Shown: in pieces, positions 44,301 through 52,296 of the stretch
Position numbering within the stretch: position 1 is the stretch's first letter
Layout: each line of letters opens with the position of its first letter
Source: Acidobacteriaceae bacterium
GTDB lineage: Bacteria; Acidobacteriota; Terriglobia; Terriglobales; Acidobacteriaceae
Length of the DNA stretch: 64,000 nt
Assembly: GCA_903642225.1 (NCBI GenBank)
Contig: CAHJWI010000001.1
Span: 186,001 to 250,000, forward strand
Direction: 5' to 3'
The notes under the pieces: generated by a model
Seen by the model: the letters and a program-made list of their open reading frames with translations, nothing else
The model's database searches: none
What the model was told of the DNA's origin: nothing
Made by a program: the position numbers and the translations under genes

Positions 44301-45003
44301 CCTGGGTGGAGCGATTAAGTTGGAACTCCTGAATTGACCCTTGAGAGACGTTGAAGATGGTGGTGCCTACAGTCTCGTCGGTGATGTCCTGGCCGTCGAG
44401 CAGGATTCGGGTGGTACGGCCGGAAACACCGGAGACGGAAATGGCTGAGTAGCCTGCCTTAGTCGGGTCAAAAGATTCGCCAGACTGCAGGATCACACCG
44501 GGCTCGATTTGCGCAATGTCAAGGAAATTGCGGCCATTGATGGGCAGCGAGTCGATCTGCTGCTTGGTGATGACGTCCGCTACACCGCCTTGGTCGGTGT
44601 TGACCTGGACATCACCTGCGCTTACAGTCACTTCGGTGTTGGATGCCCCAACAGAAAGCTTGAAGGAACCGGGGGTGGCGGTACCGGTACGGATGACCGT
44701 ATCAACGGTGAGCTGCTGGAAACCAGCGGCCGTAACGGACACGCTGTAGCGGCCAGGATTGAGTGGACCGACGCTGTAGAGGCCTGATTTGTCGGTGGTG
44801 AGGTCTTTCTTGTAGCCGGTTTCCGGCGAGGAAATGCTGATTTGTGCGCCGCTGACGGCTGCGCCGGAGGGGTCCGTGATGGTGCCCTGGATGGCACCGC
44901 CGTTGACCGAGATAGCCTGGGCGAAGAGGTTGGGGGCGAGAGTGACCGGTGCGGAAAGAGAGACCGCGGCAAGAGCCAGGCCGAGCATATTTTTCTTGAT
45001 CAA
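41308..45003 (-). CDS. Oar-like TonB-dependent outer-membrane receptor
   Basis: This 1231-residue receptor has a signal peptide (1-28, 'APNLFAQA'), a carboxypeptidase-regulatory-like domain with 'GAIQGTITDPSGAAVSGAQI', a plug-like region with 'LPINGRNFLDIAQIEPGVI' and 'TTRILLDGQDITDETVGTTI', and a barrel ending 'STEFQLKLNF'. TTG start at 45003 is supported by AAGGA nine bases upstream and gives a KK-containing signal sequence; ATG 44988 is the alternative. It differs in length and plug sequence from the upstream receptor, so their substrates probably differ. Confidence 0.9.
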   Translation of the reverse strand: MIKKNMLGLALAAVSLSAPVTLAPNLFAQAISVNGGAIQGTITDPSGAAVSGAQISISSPETGYKKDLTTDKSGLYSVGPLNPGRYSVSVTAAGFQQLTVDTVIRTGTATPGSFKLSVGASNTEVTVSAGDVQVNTDQGGVADVITKQQIDSLPINGRNFLDIAQIEPGVILQSGESFDPTKAGYSAISVSGVSGRTTRILLDGQDITDETVGTTIFNVSQGSIQEFQLNRSTQDVSGEVTSTGQVLVATTSGTNAIHGQAFYNFQDHRALFARAQNGQDPQFQRNQFGGSVGGPIIKDKLFFFGNSERIKQDSSAVSPVTTGSGGLFTAIQQANPLIGTPYRETYSVVRLDYNGPKGVHFFARANYNVNAITSNFGDGYWLYANRDNTPGIAGGADFATGKFTHSFRGSYEKFHNLISDQTNGNTSIYNGLPASAVGGDGVTFYYSAQHLYSGPNYLAPQGTFQSDKQFRYDGSWSRGRHNLRYGYSINRILGGGFASFFGLSPRVSISSASLLTGVVSENNPLGFGCNNVVGGPTCPNDPLNGYHANGLITGNGQGYFTEKNGFNLPGGGVEDWRQGAYVQDSWKITPNFTFNAGVRWSVDTDRANQDLLLPTCGEVDLNSVSASPCGAGTTANTPLLSLFDSRFTQTHVHQPYANFSPQVSFVYALPGNGKTVLRGGIGLFVEGDVFNNTTNARTNFIRQGAFFNDAALCNAYGAFTFSYADGTNVTSVNGTDINTVCNSSLGSSAKNIVALQQQYQATTAQNAIGPNGGFIGETLTNNGGSGGSVGGYAPIYRTPYSEQFNFGIQHELFKGAVISADYVHNASIHVAQAVDVNHIGAARFLNVAAAQAAIAATAGRYAACAGASSTQAQVSCAIGQGAVLATFAGQGLDSGNQYNSGYAAAYTGKRVAAFAGANPGLGNGEFLLPIGRSGYDALQVVFHQVAQHPAPGIASANIQVSYSLSRIVSSSGGGSDQFFSAGSWDNDDPTRYIGRAGLDHKNEINFGGSLNLKYGPRVGLIGHFYSAAPTTLTLDNTVATGGIFTSDITGDGTAGDLAPGTNPGNYMHRITPGNLGSYIASFNNTYAGQLTPAGQALVSAGLFTPTQLAQIGANIKQVSQLPQASALANPAFRTFDISFSYPIPLAKYREGLSLEPAIVFYNVANLANFNNDNSGVLLNTASAGGTTNDQTGYLTGLNNYEAVNSNRVQRGSGTFNQGGARSTEFQLKLNF

Positions 45004-45388
45004 GAGGGAGTGTCCTTCTATGTGGGTCGAGAACGCCGATCAAAGAGACGGGTTTTGCAGCGCAAGCTGAGCGCTGCAGCAGACTTGGGCGCGACACCAG
45101 AGCACAGGAAACATCAGAAGCCGCACGCCGTGCAGAGATGGTCCAGGAGGGTTCGCCTCTCTGGCGTTTAGGGTAATTCACAGACTTAAGGGGCAATCCG
45201 GTCGCCAAACCACTGAGCGTTGTCTTTGTTGCACTTACCGACGGGCCGGTGTGACACGACGATGAATTTCCGTAGATTGTGGCGTGCGGCTCCAGTTTTT
45301 AGGAGTGTACTTCTGCCAAGTCACTGATTTGACGGTGCTTGCGTGGCGCAGTTTGGCGCACTCACTCCCGAGGGCGTACTGCGGGTAA
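45004..45388. other. 385-base intergenic region upstream of the second receptor
   Basis: No gene is visible. The receptor promoter should be here on the minus strand, but I can point to no box with confidence. The direct repeat GGCGCA occurs twice near 45346-45360. Confidence 0.4.
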
Positions 45389-46462
45389 TCAGGCTACTGA
45401 GGCTGCATCAGCTACTTGCGATATGTCGGCCAGCGGTGCTGCAGTCGGCGGAATGCGGGCAAGCGCGGACTCGATGTGACGGGAGACATCGGCCTGGGCA
45501 AACTGGGTAGCGACGCGGATGGCGTTGTAGATGGCGTTTTCATTGGAGGAGCCATGGCCGATGATGACGGCTCCGCGAACGCCGAGAAGGGGGGCGCCGC
45601 CGTATTCGGAGTAGTCGAGTCGCTTTTTGAAGTTTTTGAAGGCCTTGCGGCTGAGCAGTGCGCCGACCTGGGAGGTGATGGTGGATTTCAGGGTAAGACG
45701 GAGGGAGTCGGAGACGAGGCGGCCAAGGCCTTCGATGGCCTTGAGGGCGACGTTTCCGACGAAGCCATCGCAGACGACGACGTCGGCGGTGCCGTTAGTG
45801 AGGTCGCGGCCTTCGACGTTGCCGAGGAAATGGTGGAGGAGATCGGGCGGCAGGGCGCGGAGCAGAGGGAGGGTTTCGCGGGAAAGGCCGTTGCCCTTGC
45901 CGTCTTCTTCGCCGATGCTAAGCAGGCCGACGCGGGGCTTGGCGATGCCGAGGACGTTTCGCGCGTAGATCTGGCCCATGAGGGCGAATTGGACGAGGTT
46001 GTTGGGGTCGGAGTCGACATTGGCACCGGCGTCAAGCAGGGTGCAGGGGGTGCCGGCTGCGGAGGGAAGAATGGCCGCGAGGGCTGGGCGGTCGACGCCG
46101 GGGATGGTGCCGAGGACCATCTTAGCAGTAGCCATGGCAGCGCCGGTGTTGCCTGCAGTAACGAAACCGCGGGCTCGACCTTCGCGAATCAGCTTGAGGC
46201 CGACGCGCATGGTGCTGTCTTTTTTGCTGCGGACGGCGGCTGCCGCCTTTTCGTGCATGCCGATGATTTCGCTGGCATGGACGACGGAGATAGGAAGGTC
46301 CTCGTCGCCAAGTTGGGCGCGAAGGGCAGGTTCGATGCGGTCAGAAGGACCGACGAGATGAATGCGGACGGGGGAGGCGCGGCAGGCCTGGATAGCACCG
46401 CGGATTTCCGGGTCGGGAGCCTTATCGGAGCCCATGGCGTCGAGGACGATGTCGGTTAGCAT
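45389..46462 (-). CDS. plsX: phosphate acyltransferase
   Basis: PlsX makes acyl-phosphate from acyl-ACP, the first step toward phosphatidic acid in the PlsX/PlsY route. The 357-residue protein has the N-terminal 'IVLDAMGSDKAPDPEIRGA', 'GNTGAAMATA', 'DAGANVD', and 'GFVGNVALKAIEGLG', all typical. ATG 46462 removes 27 residues of non-family sequence that the frame would otherwise allow. It is the third gene of the conserved yceD-rpmF-plsX cluster that often runs into fatty acid synthesis genes. Confidence 0.95.
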   Translation of the reverse strand: MLTDIVLDAMGSDKAPDPEIRGAIQACRASPVRIHLVGPSDRIEPALRAQLGDEDLPISVVHASEIIGMHEKAAAAVRSKKDSTMRVGLKLIREGRARGFVTAGNTGAAMATAKMVLGTIPGVDRPALAAILPSAAGTPCTLLDAGANVDSDPNNLVQFALMGQIYARNVLGIAKPRVGLLSIGEEDGKGNGLSRETLPLLRALPPDLLHHFLGNVEGRDLTNGTADVVVCDGFVGNVALKAIEGLGRLVSDSLRLTLKSTITSQVGALLSRKAFKNFKKRLDYSEYGGAPLLGVRGAVIIGHGSSNENAIYNAIRVATQFAQADVSRHIESALARIPPTAAPLADISQVADAASVA

Positions 46463-46555
46463 GCGGCTTGAGTCATCGTTCCTGCGTTTGGCCGGTCTCC
46501 GTTTGTGTTGGATCCCATGTCTTAAACGCCGGACACGGAGCACCCACGCTCGTCC

Positions 46556-46741
46556 TTAGACTTCTGCCTTTGCCGGGGTGACGGCGCGGCCCTTGTACTC
46601 GCCGCACTTGGGGCAGGCATGGTGGGGGAGCTTGCGCTCCTGACAGTTAGGGCAAACCTGCGAATTTGGCAGGGTGAGGAAATCATGTGAACGGCGCTTG
46701 GCGGTGCGCTGCTTGGAGTGGCGGCGCTTTGGATTCGGCAT
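46556..46741 (-). CDS. rpmF: 50S ribosomal protein bL32
   Basis: This 61-residue basic protein has the bL32 N-terminus 'MPNPKRRHSKQRTAKRRSHD' and a zinc-ribbon with two Cys pairs ('CPNC' and 'CPKC'), the zinc-binding C+ form. AAGGG lies before the ATG at 46741. It sits between the yceD-type gene and plsX in the usual order. Confidence 0.97.
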   Translation of the reverse strand: MPNPKRRHSKQRTAKRRSHDFLTLPNSQVCPNCQERKLPHHACPKCGEYKGRAVTPAKAEV

Positions 46742-46808
46742 GGTGTTACCCTTTCGCGCAAGCGCGACCACTGGGCATGTGCCTGCGCGGTCGGTGCGTA
46801 GAGAATCG

Positions 46809-47366
46809 TTAATTCAGGTCTGAACCGGTGGGGCGGAGAGCGGCGAGGGCTGACCAGCGCGGGTCGGAGGATTTCGACTCGCAAGTACAGCTTGTCTCAT
46901 TCCGGTTCTCGCCGCAGTGCGGACAAAGACCCTTGCAGGCTGGCTGGCAAAGCGAACGATCGGGCAGGGAAAGAAGCACCTGCTCGCGCACGACATCTTC
47001 CAGGCGCAAACCTTCCTTTTCATAATACCCGATTTCTGTTTCGGCCTCGGTGATAGCTCGCTCGCCGGACTCTGCGTCGACGCCGGAAGGGCGGAAGATG
47101 AGGTCGAAGCTTTCATCCGAGTGGTAGGGGATAGGGGCGAGGCAGCGGGCGCAGAGAAGCTCGAGATCGGCCGCGAAGTGGGCGCGGAGGCGGATGTCGT
47201 CGACGACGTCGCGGGGACCGCGGTGCTCCTCAATGCGGTCGGCGGTACCGGTGAGGTAGAGCGCGCTGACCTGGCGAACGTCAGGAGCATAGTCGATAGC
47301 GTTCGGCGGAATGGACTCGTCGAGGCGGAGTGCGTCTGGTGTGAGATCTGCGGGGGTGATAAGCAT
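46809..47366 (-). CDS. yceD: YceD-family (DUF177) protein
   Basis: This 185-residue protein is the DUF177/YceD partner of rpmF, often linked to 23S rRNA processing. A four-Cys site is visible ('LCARCLAPI' and 'CKGLCPHCG'), as in zinc-containing members, along with 'VREQVLLSLPDRSLC'. It starts the yceD-rpmF-plsX cluster. The ATG at 47366 follows an upstream gene-free region, so the cluster's promoter likely lies in the 898-base interval to its right. Confidence 0.93.
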   Translation of the reverse strand: MLITPADLTPDALRLDESIPPNAIDYAPDVRQVSALYLTGTADRIEEHRGPRDVVDDIRLRAHFAADLELLCARCLAPIPYHSDESFDLIFRPSGVDAESGERAITEAETEIGYYEKEGLRLEDVVREQVLLSLPDRSLCQPACKGLCPHCGENRNETSCTCESKSSDPRWSALAALRPTGSDLN

Positions 47367-47703
47367 TCCGTCTTCAGTATCTCACCGCCACCCGGTGTCA
47401 GGGGGGCCCGCTATGGGATTTCATAGGGGGCAGACGGAGGGAATTCAAAAAGTGTAGGCGCGTTGTGAAGGGGATCGGGATTTCTGAGATTTCAGGCAGG
47501 TTTTGGTTTGGCACGCGGAATGCCTTACAGGTTGTGGGAAGTGCGTGCGGATAGGTGCTGCGGACAGAATGCAGAGCCAATGCACGATAGGTTCTTCGCT
47601 CGAAGTACAACAGGATTCGGTAACCTGGCAGAGTACATGCCCATTGAGGCTGTACACGCCCACTGAATGCAAGCCCATTTTGGAGGCCGTGACAGGCCAG
47701 TTA

Positions 47704-47733
47704 CAGAAGCCACCCTCTGCCGGGTGGCTTCTG
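47704..47733. repeat. perfect 12-base hairpin in gene-free DNA
   Basis: CAGAAGCCACCC (47704-47715) pairs exactly with GGGTGGCTTCTG (47722-47733) around a six-base loop, TCTGCC. No U-tract follows on either strand, so a terminator role is doubtful. Confidence 0.7.
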
Positions 47734-48086
47734 TGCGTGGGCAGATGGGGAGGTTGCGCAAACCCGTTTGTTGACATATGCTGAAGACGCTTGCAAGACG
47801 AGGCTGAGCACGGCCCGCCAAAGTTCGGGTGATCGCTCGCCCAAGAGTGCGGGCAGAGACCCTCAGAGTGGACTTGGACACCCACAAGCCGTTTTGATAC
47901 TCAAACCAGATCTGTGGCGAATCGAGCGAGCTGCTATGGGTGACCCAGCCATGCGCGGTAAGGTGATGGGCTGGACGACAGTGGTGTTCTGTCCGCGTTG
48001 GATTCGCTGTTCGAGCGGAGGCGTGGCCTGCAATAGTGCTGAGTTGTTGAGCACCCGGCGAATGGACCACCCAGGTATTGACTAAT

Positions 48087-48110
48087 GTGTCTCACCAAAG
48101 TAGTGGACAC
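48087..48110. repeat. short inverted repeat resembling an IS end
   Basis: GTGTC (48087-48091) and GACAC (48106-48110) bracket TCACCAAAGTAGTG. The whole motif resembles terminal repeats of IS3/IS481-type elements. No transposase gene remains nearby. Confidence 0.35.
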
Positions 48111-48264
48111 GAAAACGTACAGTTCTTTAAAGTGTCACCCCCTCTCTCCGTCGGTAGCTTTCTGCCGCTTCAGGGCTGGTTGCTGACCCAAAATAAACAA
48201 GCCTGCCTGGCTTGCCCGAACCAAGGCGACCGCCTGGTTGCGGAGAGATGAAGAAAGAAGAAGC

Positions 48265-49722
48265 ATGAGCGAAGAGCAGAACCTGTTTGAGGCGGTTGCA
48301 CCTGCACCGCCGCGCGTCAAGCACAAGCGCAAAAAGTCGCCAGCAAAGCCTGATAGTGGGGGCAGTGGCGAAAGTTCCGAGAGCCGCAGCGTTGGTAGTT
48401 CCGAGAGCCGCAGCGTTGACGACGGTGGGTCAGGCGGCGGCCACCAGACCAATGACAGCATTCCCCGGACCAGCGACAGCATCCCTCGGCAGAACAGCGA
48501 TAGCATGCCTGTGGTGAGCAGCGACTCCGGTTCGGGTGGAGATGCCGTCAGCATGGGTTCGGATGGGCAGTCGGGAACCAGCAAAAGTCGGCGCCGACGC
48601 AGAAAACGCAAGAACCGCGCGGCCCAGGCTGCGGGCGCAAGCGCCCACAGTAGCGACGGCGGTGCTGTGGCAACCGGCGGTGCCGTGGCAACCATAGACG
48701 CGGCGGCGATCGCAGACATGCCTGTCAGCCTGCCGGGCGAGCAGCGCCAGGTATTGCAGAATGGTGGCGGCGGCCAGCATCACCACGGCAACCAGGGTGC
48801 CGGGAGTGGCGTGGCTTCTCAGAACGGGGCGGCTTCTCAGAACGGCCAGACATCCACCATCGGTCATGGCTTCCAGAGTGGCGGGGGTTCTCAGAACGGC
48901 CAGGGATTCCAAAACGGCCAGGGCGGGGGTGCCGGCGGATCGCGGCGCAACAAGAAAAAGAAGTTCCGGCGTGCCGGCGAGGGTGGCGGCGAGGGCAGCA
49001 GTACCGGCCAGAGCTTCCAACAGCGGCCACCGCGGCCAGAGCCTGGAAACAGCCTGCAGGGAAGCACCAGCGGCATGGGCCAGCGCCGCAATCGCAAGCA
49101 GCAGCAGAGTGGCAGCAGCCGTGGACCACGGCAGTTTGTGGGACCCATGGACCACAGCTATCGCGAGGCGAACGGCAACTTTGCCGATGTGCCGGCGTCC
49201 ACGGTCCAGATGGGCAATGGACGGTACCGCAACAACAGTGGCCACCGGCATATGAACGAGGACCGCATGCCGCCGGAGCTGATGCACAATAAGCGGCCTG
49301 TGGTGATTCCGGAGGATGCGCCGACACACATTTACTTCTTTATCGAAGACCTGTTCTTTACCGCGAAGATTCAGGAAGCGGCGAAGCAGCAGGGTGTGAA
49401 GGTGGCGTTTATGAAGCCGGACAAGGACATCGTCGCGCACTTTGCGGAGCTGAACGACCATGAACATCCGTCACTGATCGTGTTCGACCTGAACAACGCC
49501 GCGGCCAAACCGCTGACGCTGATTCCCAAACTCAAGGCGAAACTGAAGAAGGGCACATCGATCATCGGCTTCCTGTCGCACCTGCAGGGAGACCTGAAGC
49601 AGAAGGCCGTGGAGGCGGGGTGCCACACGGTGATGCCGCGCAGTGCCTTTAGCCAGAACCTGCCGAACCTGCTGCGCCGCTACGGCGTAGAGGATGAGCA
49701 CGAGCCGAACTTCAATCAATAG
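48265..49722 (+). CDS. low-complexity basic protein with C-terminal receiver-like domain
   Basis: This 485-residue protein has two parts. Residues 1-350 are disordered: Ser/Gly repeats ('SESRSV' twice, 'DSIPR' repeats), Arg/Lys blocks ('SKSRRRRRKRKNR', 'RRNKKKKFRR'), and 'SQNGAASQNGQ'-type Gln/Asn/Gly repeats. Residues 355-485 look like a CheY-type receiver fold ('HIYFFIEDLFFTAKIQEAA', 'PSLIVFDLNN', 'VEAGCHTVMPRSAF'), where a Lys is usual but is not clear here. Its function is unknown; RNA binding or phase separation is possible. ATG 48265 with AAGAAGAAG upstream. Confidence 0.75.
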   Translation: MSEEQNLFEAVAPAPPRVKHKRKKSPAKPDSGGSGESSESRSVGSSESRSVDDGGSGGGHQTNDSIPRTSDSIPRQNSDSMPVVSSDSGSGGDAVSMGSDGQSGTSKSRRRRRKRKNRAAQAAGASAHSSDGGAVATGGAVATIDAAAIADMPVSLPGEQRQVLQNGGGGQHHHGNQGAGSGVASQNGAASQNGQTSTIGHGFQSGGGSQNGQGFQNGQGGGAGGSRRNKKKKFRRAGEGGGEGSSTGQSFQQRPPRPEPGNSLQGSTSGMGQRRNRKQQQSGSSRGPRQFVGPMDHSYREANGNFADVPASTVQMGNGRYRNNSGHRHMNEDRMPPELMHNKRPVVIPEDAPTHIYFFIEDLFFTAKIQEAAKQQGVKVAFMKPDKDIVAHFAELNDHEHPSLIVFDLNNAAAKPLTLIPKLKAKLKKGTSIIGFLSHLQGDLKQKAVEAGCHTVMPRSAFSQNLPNLLRRYGVEDEHEPNFNQ

Positions 49723-49785
49723 AAAAGCAGCCAAGAGCACGGCAAGAGTGATCTGGACACTTAGCACAATTTGGCAGGAGAGAGA

Positions 49786-49817
49786 AGCGGACGGCCTTGA
49801 GCCTGTCCGCTTTTTTT
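49786..49817 (+). terminator. Rho-independent terminator of the receiver-like protein gene
   Basis: Stem AGCGGAC / GTCCGCT (49786-49792 and 49805-49811) with an inner GG/CC is followed by a run of seven T. It lies 64 bases after the stop. Confidence 0.88.
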
Positions 49818-50022
49818 GGCCTGGAGAGCCTGCAGTGTTGATGTAGCTGGGTCTTCCGCGTGTGCAGGTTGGCGGGTGTTTCTTCGATTGAAACTGTGGT
49901 GACGCGTGCCGCTGGACCTGCCGCAGATGAGCGGGTACCGCTTGCTCGGCGCAACCATGAACTCCCATCTGTTTTCGAGCGGTTTGGCTCCTTAACCGTC
50001 TTTGCAGATAGAAGGTGTAGGT

Positions 50023-50634
50023 GTGTGGATAGATTCACCCGCGTGGCAGAGAGTGCATGGGTTGCAGTTGCCGGAGAGTGACGCGCGTGCCCGTGCGCAG
50101 CATTCCGAGGCTGCGGCTGGCGTTGATGCGGCTATGGCGACTGACGGGGCCGTAGCGGCGCTGGTGCCGGTGTACAGCAGGCTCCTGTTCCGGGTGGCGC
50201 ATGCGGTATTGCGTAGCCGGGCTGATGCGGAAGATGTTGTGCAGGAAACTTTTCTGCGGGTACTGCGGCACAGGGGCTCGCTGCGCGAGGTGCGCGAGAT
50301 GCGTGTGTGGCTGGTGCGGATCGCCTGGAACCTGGCGCTGGACCGGGCGCGGCGGCGTGCTCCGGAGCAGATGGACCGAGACTTTGCAGAGGCGCTTGCG
50401 GGGCGGGAGATGGGCGCGGATGCCGCCATGGTGGAGTCGGAACGGTACACGCGGGTGTTGCGCGAGATGGAACGGCTGCCGAAGGCAGAGCGGCAGGCAT
50501 TGCTGCTGAGTGCGGTGAATGAAATGAGTGCGGCAGAGATGGCCGCGGTGCTTGGCAGAAGTGAGAGTGCCGTGCGCGCGCTGGTGTTTCGGGCGAGGAC
50601 GCGGTTGAAGGAGCGGCTTGGGGGTGAGCAATGA
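50023..50634 (+). CDS. ECF-type RNA polymerase sigma factor
   Basis: This sigma factor of about 203 residues has sigma70 region 2 ('LLFRVAHAVLRSRADAEDVVQETFLRVLRH', with the 'DAEDVVQE' RNA polymerase-binding motif) and region 4 ('LPKAERQALLLSAVNEMSAAEMAAVLGRSESAVRALVFRARTRLKERL'), separated by a short linker, as in ECF factors. GTG 50023 is a likely start (AAGG 7 bases upstream), though ATG 50134 is possible. It overlaps the next gene by four bases (ATGA). Confidence 0.9.
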   Translation: MWIDSPAWQRVHGLQLPESDARARAQHSEAAAGVDAAMATDGAVAALVPVYSRLLFRVAHAVLRSRADAEDVVQETFLRVLRHRGSLREVREMRVWLVRIAWNLALDRARRRAPEQMDRDFAEALAGREMGADAAMVESERYTRVLREMERLPKAERQALLLSAVNEMSAAEMAAVLGRSESAVRALVFRARTRLKERLGGEQ

Positions 50635-51329
50635 ACGACCTGAAGACGAGCGATCCGGAAGGGACTGATCCGGTAGACAGGGTGCTGGCCGGTTTGGGGG
50701 TAGCGGAGCCAGGCAAAGGGATGAACGGTCGCATTCTGCTGGCGATAGCGCAGCCAGAAATTCGGCAGAAGGGGGTGCGGCAATGGGTTGCCATGGCGGG
50801 AGTGAGTGCAGTGGTGGTGCTTGTGTCTGTGTCTCCGGCGCTGCAGAGGGTCCACCGTGGAGCGCCGCGTCAGGAAGCGGCGGTCGCGGCGGCTCAGGGA
50901 ATGCGCCCGGCACCAGCTCATGCAGTAGTGCCGGTGACGGACGCCGGTTCTGCCACTGACCTGGGGGGACGCAGGGTGCCATCGGGTGTCGTGACCGCCC
51001 GCCGGAAGCTGCCGGTTTTACAGGCAGATACCGGATCGCGTGCTGAGGCTGAAAGCTTTCCGGCGCCGCCGATGCCGCTGACGCGACAGGAGCGCCTGCT
51101 GTTGCGGATGCTCTCTCAGCCAGAAGGAGTACAGGTAGTGGCTTCGCTGGACGGTGGCGCAGAGAGTGCGCACGAGCGACAGGAATTTGAGCGGTTTTTT
51201 GCGCCGGTATACCCGGCGTCGAGTTTTCGACGTGCGGAGGGTAAAGGGGACGGGAACCGGGTTGAGCCTGTGCCCTCGCAGAGGGACTTACCAAAAGCAA
51301 CAGAGCACACGACAGGGGAGTTACGATGA
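50631..51329 (+). CDS. single-pass membrane protein, possible anti-sigma factor
   Basis: This 232-residue protein has a 50-residue cytoplasmic part, one membrane helix (about 50-72, 'WVAMAGVSAVVVLVSVS') and a 150-residue periplasmic part with no known domain. Coupling by ATGA overlap to an ECF sigma gene makes an anti-sigma role likely, but no zinc (HxxxCxxC) motif of classical anti-sigma domains is present. It in turn overlaps the secretin-like gene by four bases. Confidence 0.6.
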   Translation: MNDLKTSDPEGTDPVDRVLAGLGVAEPGKGMNGRILLAIAQPEIRQKGVRQWVAMAGVSAVVVLVSVSPALQRVHRGAPRQEAAVAAAQGMRPAPAHAVVPVTDAGSATDLGGRRVPSGVVTARRKLPVLQADTGSRAEAESFPAPPMPLTRQERLLLRMLSQPEGVQVVASLDGGAESAHERQEFERFFAPVYPASSFRRAEGKGDGNRVEPVPSQRDLPKATEHTTGELR

Positions 51330-52096
51330 GCAGAATGAGCATGCGCCGGTGGAAAGAAGCGGCCTGTGGACTAGCCCTGATGGGTCCGTTGGGGATGGCG
51401 GCGAACGCACAAGTCGGGCTGAACCAGGAGTTGCCGGCGGGAGCAGTAACTCACATCTTCTTCCTGAAGAATGGCTTGCCAGGTGCGACAAACGATGGAT
51501 TCAACTTGGTGGAAACATTGCGAAGGTCACTGGATGCCAAGGACCGCGTTGAGCTTGTGTTTGCGCAAAACGCGATTGTGGTGACGGCGACGGAACAGCA
51601 GGTGAACCTGGCAGGCTCGTTGATAGAGCAGCTGGATCGGCCTAAAAAGCAGTACCGCCTGACATATACGCTGACCGAGATGGATGGCGGCAAGCGGGTC
51701 GGGGTGCAGCACTTTTCCCTGACGGCCACAGGTGGACAGCGCACGGTGCTGAAGCAGGGCGACCGAGTGCCGATTGCAACGACCCAACCGCAGGTAACAC
51801 CGCCGGGCGGGACGATCCCGAGCAAGGCGGACGTGACGTACATCGATGTGGGACTTACGGTCGATGCAACGGTTGATCCTCGCGAGAATGGCGTAAGTCT
51901 GAAGACGAAAGTAGAAGTTTCGAGCGTGGCTGGAGAGATGACGAGTTCCCTGTCGCAAGATCCGATAGTGCGGCAGACATTGTTGGAGGGTACGAGCGAA
52001 CTGACGCTTGGCAGGGCAGTGGAGCTGGGGTCGCTGGACGTGCCGGGGAGCACGCGGCATACGCAGGTGGAGGTCGTGGCTGAGCTGGCGAAATAG
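51326..52096 (+). CDS. secreted secretin-like domain protein
   Basis: This 256-residue protein has a signal peptide (1-28) followed by an N-terminal domain 'HIFFLKN..NEVETLRRSLDA' resembling the N0/N1 modules of type II/IV secretins, then the short secretin-like segment 'YRLTYTLTEMDGGKRVGVQHF' and 'ENGVSLKTKVEVSSVAG'. It is much shorter than a full secretin, so it cannot make a full channel alone. It is translationally coupled (ATGA) to the membrane protein and sigma gene, so the three probably act together. Confidence 0.65.
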   Translation: MSRMSMRRWKEAACGLALMGPLGMAANAQVGLNQELPAGAVTHIFFLKNGLPGATNDGFNLVETLRRSLDAKDRVELVFAQNAIVVTATEQQVNLAGSLIEQLDRPKKQYRLTYTLTEMDGGKRVGVQHFSLTATGGQRTVLKQGDRVPIATTQPQVTPPGGTIPSKADVTYIDVGLTVDATVDPRENGVSLKTKVEVSSVAGEMTSSLSQDPIVRQTLLEGTSELTLGRAVELGSLDVPGSTRHTQVEVVAELAK

Positions 52097-52296
52097 CCCT
52101 TACTTCATTGAACCCGCAGGAATTCCGACGCCATTGCGAATGATCTTTCATCGCCCTACCGTGTTGAAGGGTTTGGCTCTCCGAACGATCAGGCACAAGG
52201 GGCCGCTGCGCTGTCGAAATGGCGCTGCGGTCTGTCCGTGGTAGCCGGTAGACTTTCGGGAGGGCTGCTGGATAGCCGATGGAGTGAGGGTCGCCG

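Larger units (their letters stand above)
47367..48264. other. 898-base region without a convincing gene
   Basis: All frames here lack protein-like sequence. The interval holds the hairpin at 47704-47733, the IS-end-like motif at 48087-48110, a TTGACA at 47772, and about 30 percent more A+T than its flanks in places. It may be a degraded insertion or house a small RNA. Confidence 0.55.

Noticed and set aside
45416-46459. A 347-codon plus-strand frame opposite plsX
   Set aside because: Glu/Val/Asp-rich mirror frame with no family; plsX is clear.
47772-47800. TTGACA as a promoter -35 box
   Set aside because: No TATAAT-like box lies 16-18 bases downstream (CAAGAC only).
48430-49467. A 345-codon minus-strand frame opposite the receiver-like gene
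   Set aside because: It mirrors repetitive DNA; the plus strand has a Shine-Dalgarno, a C-terminal fold and a terminator.
50035-51342. A 435-codon minus-strand frame opposite the sigma/membrane-protein genes
   Set aside because: Pro/Arg/His-rich with no domain; the plus strand has sigma70 regions and two ATGA overlaps.
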